This document shows, in pieces, positions 56,350-64,000 of a stretch of DNA of 64,000 nucleotides (its first letter is position 1; each line of letters begins with the position of its first letter). The translations under genes and the position numbers were made by a program. A model generated the notes under the pieces. That model was not told where the DNA came from and made no database searches. It saw nothing but the letters and a program-made list of their open reading frames with translations. The stretch is from Agapanthus africanus (Eukaryota > Streptophyta > Magnoliopsida > Asparagales > Amaryllidaceae). Location of the stretch: positions 327,021,595 through 327,085,594 of the forward strand of contig JASDDO010000001.1 of the NCBI GenBank assembly GCA_030015575.1. The letters run 5' to 3'.

Positions 56350-58257
56350 TGATTAGTCGAAAATATTGCATATTTTAGCCGGCAATTTCCTCATCATTTG
56401 CATCCATATAGAAGTGTTCGGCATTCATATTTTTACATATTAGCAAAACTGTCGCAAAAAATCAGATTGCATGTATTAGACTCTGAAACCGACACTATAA
56501 AGGAAATTGACCGCATTTCATGGCATCGCATCATCCCTATATTGCGCAACACTTGTTTTGAGATCTGTGCAGGAAAATCCAGAAGAAAGGCCAAAATGTA
56601 CAGGGTACCGATCAAACATTACGCCAACTCAATGATTTCAATTCTGGTATCAATCCAAAGGGACAAATACAAATCAACACATCAGATGAAGCCCAATATA
56701 TTAGCACAAGACCAATGTAAAAAGCCTAAGGCCCAAGCCCTACAAAGTGCCGCGGATCCGCGGCAGGAGCCTGCTTACGCCGCGAATCCGCGGTGTGTCC
56801 AAGGAGTTACCTCCTCAAATGCAGTGCATTATCTCTCTCTCAGGGTCAACACTACATCAAGACATGACAAATTCCAGAATGTTCCAGAAGCTTCCGCCAG
56901 ATCAGCAAACTAGGGTTTTCTAAGCTTAATTAATCCTAGCTTAAAATCTAAGCTAGCTCCTAACAAACTCTTTCTAGAAACTCCTCAACAAACTTTTGGA
57001 GGGAATTGTAATTTCAAACCTAGACCTAGGGTTTGGGAGATCTATAAATAAGACCCTAGGCTCACTTGTAAAAGGATCCCCAATTTTTAGGATTCAATCT
57101 TGGAAAAATCAATCCATTAGTTCATCTTTAGTCATTCACTCTCTTCATCTTCTTCCACAAGTCTAGTGAGAGGACTTGTGTGAAACCCTAACCCTAATTC
57201 CAATCAAAAGCCAAGATCCCGAGTACCCATCAAGCAAGAAGCCTTGCAACCTTTTATGAGCTGAGCCGATCTTCAACGGAGCAAGTGGTTCAAGCTGATC
57301 CACGACTCACGGAGCCGAGCGACGCCAATTCAATAATTTAGTTCTTCCTCTTGTAGTTCTTGAGCGACTGCAATCAAATTGTTGATATAAATAAAAGGTG
57401 ATATTCTTTTATCTTGTTTTCTTTAAATTCTCGCATCATGATATCTTTTCAATTCTTGAATGCTTTCTGTGTGATGATGTTTGAGTAATACTCCGCTCGT
57501 CGAGGAGTCGAGACGATCAATAGAATGATGATGTAATATATCTTAAATCGATTCTTGAATCCTACGAGTTTTGTAAACCCTAGCAAGTTCAAGAATCGAC
57601 GACCCAATTCGTTGCGATGCTTTCTTGATTGATATCGCTCAAGATTGGGGAGTTACGATCACTTCTTGAAATTGCTAGAGGCTAGAATATGAATGATATC
57701 TACGAAAGAACAAGGGTTAAACGATGAAACCCTAGTTTCATCAAGAAAGCCCTAACTCTCGTCGATCATCATCGATCTAGTAGCAATCCTTCGAAGGACA
57801 AGAACACGAAATCTTGAGATTACATTACGTCTATAGATCCGATCGATTCCTACGAGCCTCATTTAGATTCTTGACATTTGGTTGGAAATATCATCGAAAC
57901 ACCGATTCTTGATTTGTTTATCAGTTTCTTGATTCTTGATTAAACATCGTGACACCTGAATCAATCGATAAATTCTTGAATCATGTTTTCTTTTCCTTTC
58001 GATTAACTTTTCAATTCAAACAAAGTAAATACAGAAACGAATCGCACAATCCCTGTGGACGATCCGCACTCGCTTACGATCTACAACTGACACCGTAGTT
58101 GATTGCGGTCAAATATAATTCTTTGATTGTGAGTTCTTTATACAATTTTCTAAATACCGATACAAGATACTATTATCGATCAAATGAAACCGTTATCGGG
58201 AAACAATTGATTCGATACTTGCTTTTTACAAACACATCCGAGAATTACACTAAATCA
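56350..58257 (+). repeat. 3' LTR of Athila element G
   Basis: 1,908 bp, TGATTAGTCG...CTAAATCA. TATA copy 57042-57050, AATAAA 57390-57395 (expected to serve in 3' end formation), GC-rich dyad 56749-56794. It is followed by TGGGT. Confidence 0.93.
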
Positions 58258-58399
58258 TGGGTCATTCTGGAGGTCCCTGAAAAATTTTTGGACCTCATTT
58301 AAAATTCGACAGAAACTACAAGATATCGGGGTTTTTCCGGTTTGTTTTTCCGTTCGAAATTCATACAATTTTGCAAGTGTGTTAATTATTGTTTAGTGA
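58258..58399 (-). other. Leader of copia element D, primer-site side
   Basis: About 140 bp between G and D's primer site, resembling the same stretch of E's leader (for example 'aaattcgacagaaact' and 'tttttccggtt'). Confidence 0.85.
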
Positions 58400-58412
58400 G
58401 GCTCTGATACAA
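58400..58412 (-). other. Primer binding site of copia element D (one mismatch)
   Basis: Minus-strand TTGTATCAGAGCC, differing from the initiator-Met complement at one base; 1 bp from the LTR end. Confidence 0.85.
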
Positions 58413-58413
58413 C

Positions 58414-60337
58414 TGTAAGTCGATGTGCAACACCCCACGAGTAGCGGGGAGGCGGAAATATGAAAAACGATCTTGTTTATTAAGCGAACATCGACTAACC
58501 GAAGATCTTTGCTAAACGATAATTAACAAAAAGCATAGAGTTCTGATCTACTATGTTAAAAGATTATACCAAACGATTCTAGTCCTTCGTCTTTACGATC
58601 TCTATGGCCTCCTTGGATCTCCACGTCCTCCTCGGCTTCCTTTCCATGATAAACGATCCACCCGAGAACCCTAATCCAAGCTATAACCTCTAAACTTGAG
58701 GTTACTTAGTTTCTCTAGTTGCTAATAAAGGAACTAAGATGATGTAGAGATTGGTTATGGAGTGTTTAGTCTTTTCTAATCCTTGTTCTCAACTCATGAG
58801 TGGTAGGATTAGGGTTTGGTGAAGGAGAGAGAGCTTGAGGAGAGAGAAGGTGGAGATGATAATGATGATAATAATAATAATGATATTACTTCTCACTTGA
58901 TATATGAAGCATAATGAATTAAAAAGAAATGAATAATATGAGATTATTCATCATGCTTCATAAATGCAAGTGGGTGATTCATTATTTGAGTCATTAAGCA
59001 TTTAATAATGCATTAATGACATGTTGAATCACTCACAATGAGTCACAAGATCATTAAATGACAATGCCACCTCACCCTCCAAGTCACCACCTTCTAGAAG
59101 CTTCTCAGAAATTACGAGAACGCCCCTCGAATCCGTGAAAACACGGAAAAACTTTAGACTGTATAAATCCAATAACCTGATACTGGAATCTGGCTTAAAC
59201 CAAAGCCGGCTAGTAAAAACTGTCCGAATGTCGTACGTGCGTTTAAACACGTATGCGTCCGAACCTTTGTCGTAAAACCATACGACCTCTATATCTTTTC
59301 GCCTGGAGTTGGGAAATCTCTGTGTGGGACTCTAAAGACTCGACCACTATGCTGGCAGTGGGTTTAACCACAGACCGCAAGCGGCACTAGCTGTACGTAA
59401 CGGTCCCCAGGTAGTTGTCGATAAGAAAGCCGATGAGGTAACCCATCCGAAATCCTACTGAGCCTGTCTGTGACAATATCCGCGCAGCCCGGTCTGTTTG
59501 TCTAAGAGTATCGCATGTATGGTCTACGGAGGTGGTGGACGTCAGATCCCTAATAACCGTACAAGTCGTGTCGGTACGGCTCTATCACCATCCGAGAATC
59601 TACTGATCAATCTATCAGTAATTCTCAATCAGCCCTGGCCAGGGACTTATGGTATTGACCAACCGATCACCATGCGATATCAACTCCCTATACCGGGAGA
59701 GACGAATCCCTAACAGTCACTCACTGCCTCCACGTGGCTCGGGACTGTGCCCAACTAAAACCTGTTTGCACGACTCCTTTGAATCGTGGTAGGGTAATAA
59801 TCAAAGCACAGTGGGAACTCACACGAGACAAATGATGACCTTAAGTCAACGGACTATCTGCACACATGTCACCTGAGAACTGCTATCTGACGTTAGGTAT
59901 AATACCATCCAGTCAGTTCTCGGCGAGTCCTGTCAGGTGTACTCACATCCAGTGAGCATCTGTATACAATCTTAGGTGCACTCCACCAATGGCTGCGGGA
60001 CCAATCCATCGCCCCTCCTCAGGGTCTAGATATGTATACACTAGTCTACTCCGGAGTATCGATGCCCAGTCTCGATACTCCTGCGACCAGGGACATCTAA
60101 AGATGTGCCTATTGACTATCCAGCTCCCACAAGTATGACTGCCATCACAACGCCGGTAGTCAGGCAAAACACCCTATGGGCTTTATCAACATATATATAA
60201 ATACCAAGTAAAATATATCATACGTTAAGACAAAGACAAACCAAATAGCGTACTATCATATCAAGCAAGACTGTCATGTACATACATATCCCAAGCATCC
60301 TATACAATGTAGGCCTCTAGGGCATATATATCCAACA
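58414..60337 (-). repeat. 5' LTR of copia element D
   Basis: 1,924 bp, plus-strand TGTAAGTCG...ATATCCAACA, i.e. TGTTGGATATATATG at its own start, very like C's. It contains CCCTGGCCAGGG (59633-59644) and the hairpin ACTGAT/ATCAGT (59602-59619). D's 3' LTR is missing, so no pair can be compared. The likely target duplication on this side is CAATT (60338-60342). Confidence 0.88.
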
Positions 60338-62313
60338 CAATTATCTGGTATCCTTATCATCATATCTCATGATCTGTGGTACTGATCTAAGTCTAGTACA
60401 AACCGATACCATCTATGTATATGCGTGTGTAAAACACACGTCCAAAAGCCCGCTAAAATCTCATGTCGTATCCCAAATACGAACCACATCATATCACCGA
60501 TCTCATGGCACTATGCCCAATCTCATCGACTCATCTCCAAATATCATCCACTATCCTCATCATCCAGGTATAAGTATAACAGATAAGCATGTGTGTATGT
60601 GTGGGTGTAAACCTATTCTATGGTTCGCAACTAGGAAACTATACTAGTTTACTTCTAAACACAAATCTATCCATAGTACACCTAATCACATCTTGAATAT
60701 CCAAGTCACACATAACGCTATCATACATATATATATATAGTATATATCCAGTATACTAAGTATCGAACTGCGGGGGTGCTATACGCCATCCGCCCGACTT
60801 CCCCCGTAGATATAATCTACTCACCTTTCATCCAGCGTGTCGGTGTCGATGTCGCCTTCATCTTCTTCATCATATGAAGCCCTCGTGAAGGTACCTACAA
60901 AGATAACACAATCGCAAACGCATATTAAAATCACATCGGAAAACCAAAACGACACGCTAAGGCCTATAGGTTAGAACTTATGGACTACGCCTTCAAAACA
61001 ACCAAACAACCCTCGATATCGTCGTACAAACGTCAAGTGATCGAGGTAAAACACAATACTAGAAATCCAGAATTCAAAATACGCAAAACGAAACCCCGAA
61101 TCAAAACAGCAACTAATGAAAATGGTCCCAGATTTCACCCTAGGTCAAATTGGTCAATTCTGCATATGCCAGGGGTCTAATTTACAGATGTAGGAGCTAC
61201 AGAACAAACACGAACCCTTTCCTCACTGATCTGGCCGCAATTTGTGTCCAGAAAGAATAAATCTGTGGCCATTGTTAAGGGTTAGGGGCTGGGATTTTGG
61301 TGGTATGTTCTAAATCACCTGCATGTATATCTGTGTATGCAAAATAATTTTCAGAGTCTCCGGGTAATAGCAGATTTCATTTACATCCACAGAATCCATA
61401 ATTTTCCGATATCGGGTTTTCTAAATCTGTATTCCGGGGTTCTAGTCTCTGGTTTAGGTCTAGATTCTAGCACTAGGGAGTTTGTATGGCCTCTACTGAG
61501 CTTAATTATCCATCACAACTCTCAAATTCCAATAACCCTAATTAGAATTTTCCAAGTTAACCCAAACCACACAATATCGGTTCTAATCTAACATGGAGGT
61601 AAAAGTAATGGAAATACTAAGCTAAAGGTTCAGAAAATACCTCATTTGGCAACTCAAGAATTTTCTTGAGTTGCCCCAAGTGTCCAAAATTTGATTTTTC
61701 TTGGTCCAATGTGCTTCCCTTAAGCTTGTGCATCTATTTAATGAAATGGGATTTGGGTTTTGAGGTAATTTTCATGGTGTTTTGGGGGGGTTTGTGGAGG
61801 AGGAGAGAGGGGCATCAGCAGCAGCAGCTAGGGAAGAGGGATAGGAGAGAAATGAGTGAAATAATGATGGGGGAATGGCTCAAGACCAAGTCAAAGGTAA
61901 ACCATCACCTTTCTCTCTCTCACTCATACCTATATATTATATTCTTTTCTTCTCTTTTCTAATTTCCTTCTCTCCTCAATAGTAAACCCAAAACAAGAAT
62001 GAAACATGAAGATAAAGCCATGTGGGAAAATGTAACACAAGTGTATGGTGCATGTTTTGCATAAAACACGCTTAAAATCCGATTAGCGATTTTTAATCGC
62101 GATTATCACTAAATTAGCGTATAATTAATCATAAATACTTAAAATTTGCATAATTCATATAAAACACCCTCTTTTAAGTAATATCTATAATTTTCCAAAT
62201 TTTTCACAAATTTATCGGTATTTAATTATACCGCCTTATTAAAATATTCAATATTTTATTATTAAATTATAAAATTTCCCAAAAATGATATTTTATTTTT
62301 TTGAAATGTTACA
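60338..62313 (-). repeat. Chromovirus-type LTR H2 (partial)
   Basis: On the minus strand it begins TGTAACATTT at 62313 and runs to D's insertion point. It shares landmarks and spacing with the H1 LTR ('atctactcacc' near 60825, 'tctggccgcaa' near 61229, 'ggttcagaaa' near 61627) but is strongly diverged, so it belongs to another element of the same lineage. It is followed by Athila-like sequence, so it was a solo LTR or the 5' LTR of an element whose body is lost. The expected duplication is TTTAA (62314-62318). No gene is seen. Confidence 0.65.
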
Positions 62314-62419
62314 TTTAACGGCTTGTTGCACATGCTCAGTGCAATCGCCTTCCCTGTGAAAGTGAGACTAAGATTTTTTGTTTTGGTCAGGACGAGCAAA
62401 AGATAAGTTTGGGAGTATT
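62314..62419 (+). mobile_element. Athila-like element J: end of the 3' untranslated region and polypurine tract
   Basis: Matches G's 3' region from 'ggcttgttgcac' to 'aagtttgggag', then a polypurine tract (62405-62419). The upstream body is cut off by H2. Confidence 0.75.
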
Positions 62420-64000
62420 TGTTCATCACAGAAAACTGCATTTCATTACCGCTCATTCATTATCTAATTTGTTATATGTCGGTACTATTAATCAGTGTCC
62501 GCTAAAAAATTACAGTTTACAGGTATTCGTGATTAAATACTGGAAACACACTCAATATCACGAATATAACGCTTGGGAGCCAACATTGCAATCAAAACAA
62601 AAAACCGACCGATATCCAAAGAGTTCTTTTGCAAATAAATGTGTGCACACAATTTTGGTCCATCGCAATACAAGTGTACACACAACTCTTTGGCATGGAC
62701 CATGGTGGGGCTGCCCATGGCACACACAAATGATGGCTTGCGCAAATGGGGGGACATGGGTAATAAATGCTAAAAGTTTTGATGTGATGTATGGCATCAT
62801 GTTCTCTACATCTCTCTGAATGCAAATCGGGCTTAAACAGATAAATCAAGCAGCATCATTGTGATTGTGGAGAGCACACAAATCCACCATGTCAACCGGA
62901 GCCTCTACGCTCAGATTTAGACCGGCGCCCCCCCCACCATATTTCCGGCGACGCCTGCCCCCCTAGATCCAAACATCCCCAATTTTCTTCTGGTCATTTT
63001 TTTGGTCACATCATCTTATTTCTATTGTTTATTTATTCTGATGTTAAGCCTATAAATACCAGAACAGATTTGAGCAAAAGAGACCATGTAATATATACCC
63101 ATTTTCCATTTTTGTTTATTTTTGGTTTAGGCTTGACAGTGAGTGGGATTTAACTTGGTCCCTTCTTCTTCATTCCACTTGAAGTTTTCTCTTAAGAGCT
63201 TCATTATGGAGGTTGAACAAGTTACCAATGATTTGTACCTCAACTTCAAATGTTAATAATATTGCTTTTCTTATTTGAATTGTTTACTTGCTTCTTGTTT
63301 ATATTTGCTTTTCTTTTTATCACGCTTAACTAATATCTTTGGTTATGGTAATGGTAAGGAAGTGAGATGAAAGAATTTGCCTCCTCCTCCTCTTGTTAAT
63401 GTTTAATGTGCTTTAATGTGATTATAAACATAGTATTGGGACTTATATGGGTTGATGTGGTATGTTGATTTCATGGTTACTTTGTAACCTCATCACATAC
63501 CATATTCTCCCCACAAACCCTATCTTGCAAGCCTAAGATTAGAATCAATTTGGTATTAAGTTTGCTAAGTATGGATGTGGTATTTTGTGATTAAATGACT
63601 TGACAAATCTCTTGGTTTCATATACCATATACCATCGCAAACACTTAGCACACTTAACACTGAAATCATTTGCTCTCACTCACTAATTGTGTTTTTGATG
63701 TTGTGGTAAGCTTGCTAACGCTTGTGCTTAGTGTTGATATCCCAAACTTGGACATACAAACGGTAAGTGGACAAAATGGACTCATTTCGTGTTTTGCGGC
63801 GAATATCGGAATTTGATAATTTGTGCTTCGCAACAGTCTTGACAAATCATGCTTCACGCCGGGATCGACGTAAGAACGGACAACTCATGATCAAGGGAGC
63901 ATCGAAGGAATCGTCGCGATTCGACCTTCCGAGCCAAATCCACAACCACTTCTTTCTTAGCTTCTTTGCTTGTTTTTTTTCGTTTTTGTATTCTTTATTT
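62420..64000 (+). repeat. 3' LTR of Athila-like element J (partial)
   Basis: Begins TGTTCATCACAG at the same place relative to the polypurine tract as G's TGATTAGTCG. A TATA motif CTATAAATA (63050-63058) sits as in G. The rest is largely diverged from G, and the LTR end is not identifiable within the window. Small frames (for example 62409-62819) have no recognised domain. Confidence 0.65.
63050..63058 (+). promoter_or_regulatory. Candidate TATA box of the J LTR
   Basis: CTATAAATA, 630 bp into the LTR, matching the G LTR motif (about 695 bp into that LTR). Confidence 0.5.

Larger units (their letters stand above)
46340..58257 (+). mobile_element. Athila-type Ty3/gypsy element G
   Basis: An 11.9-kb element flanked by TGGGT (46335-46339 and 58258-58262) in D's leader. 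LTRs 46340-48249 (1,910 bp) and 56350-58257 (1,908 bp) differ at about 37 positions by eye (1.9%). The tRNA-Asp-like primer site, Athila-like Gag and FMDD reverse transcriptase, and a long 3' region with AAGTTTGGGG motifs identify the lineage. It is complete apart from one stop codon in RT. No envelope-like third frame is visible. Confidence 0.93.

Noticed and set aside
6923-62313. H1 and H2 as the two LTRs of a single chromovirus
   Set aside because: Layout and spacing agree, but the sequences are far too diverged for one insertion whose inner elements are still readable, and the termini differ (TGTAACACC and TGTAACATTT).
62409-62819. 136-codon frame at the start of the J LTR
   Set aside because: It begins in the polypurine tract region, covers imperfect GTGTACACAC-type palindromes, and has no recognised domain or counterpart in G.
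1-64000. Host protein-coding genes
   Set aside because: Every segment longer than about 300 bp could be assigned to an LTR, leader, pol or 3' region of an element; no other long frame with recognisable domains remains.

Overview
The window is a block of nested LTR retrotransposons from a plant nuclear genome, most likely a large, repeat-rich flowering plant. I see no host gene, tRNA, rRNA or CRISPR array. The evidence for a plant is the combination of three lineages. The first is Ty1/copia elements of the Angela/BARE type: about 2 kb LTRs beginning TGTTGGATATATG or TGTTAG, an initiator-Met-tRNA primer site TGGTATCAGAGCC, and a leader of about 2.5 kb. The second is Athila-type Ty3/gypsy elements with a tRNA-Asp-like primer site. 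The third is chromovirus-type Ty3/gypsy elements. The sequence does not settle the species.

Layout from left to right. 1-3394 is the leader and 5' LTR of a minus-strand copia element (F), inserted in the leader of another minus-strand copia element (E; leader 3395-4838, 5' LTR 4839-6922). E lies in the 3' LTR of a minus-strand chromovirus (H1; 6923-9180), whose decayed integrase C-terminal region follows to about 9990. There it is fused to the truncated RT end of copia element D (minus). D is split at 10677/42116 by copia element A (plus, 10678-42115, target duplication ATCCT). A's 3' LTR is split by copia element B (minus, 19386-40426, duplication TGGTT). B's leader is split by copia element C (plus, 24723-35353, duplication ATTGT). 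To the right D resumes with gag, protease, integrase and leader (42116-46339). The Athila element G (plus, 46340-58257, duplication TGGGT) interrupts D's leader. D ends with its primer site and 5' LTR (58400-60337), inside a second chromovirus LTR (H2, to 62313), which itself sits in the 3' end of another Athila-like element (J, 62314 to the window end).

Element C is complete: 2,094-bp LTRs differing at about 8 positions, and an uninterrupted 1,308-residue Gag-Pol with protease, integrase, RT and RNase H motifs. It is young and looks autonomous. G is complete except for one TAG codon in its RT. A and B share the same internal deletions (gag, RT/RNase H), yet each has two LTRs and exact target duplications. 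They therefore look like a non-autonomous lineage moved in trans by a C-like element, much as BARE-2 depends on BARE-1. LTR divergence counted by eye falls in the order the nesting demands (A, then B, then C).

The least explained signal is in the untranslated leaders. All six copia copies, and also the unrelated Athila element, carry a GC-rich dyad built from CCGCGG-type arms about 200 nt 3' of the primer site. Each copia leader that is visible far enough also has up to three regularly spaced hairpins (93-95 and 81-84 nt apart), whose loop is the same within an element but differs between elements. Further hairpins in leader and LTR keep their pairing through compensating changes. Together these suggest a structured RNA leader for dimerisation, packaging or translation control.
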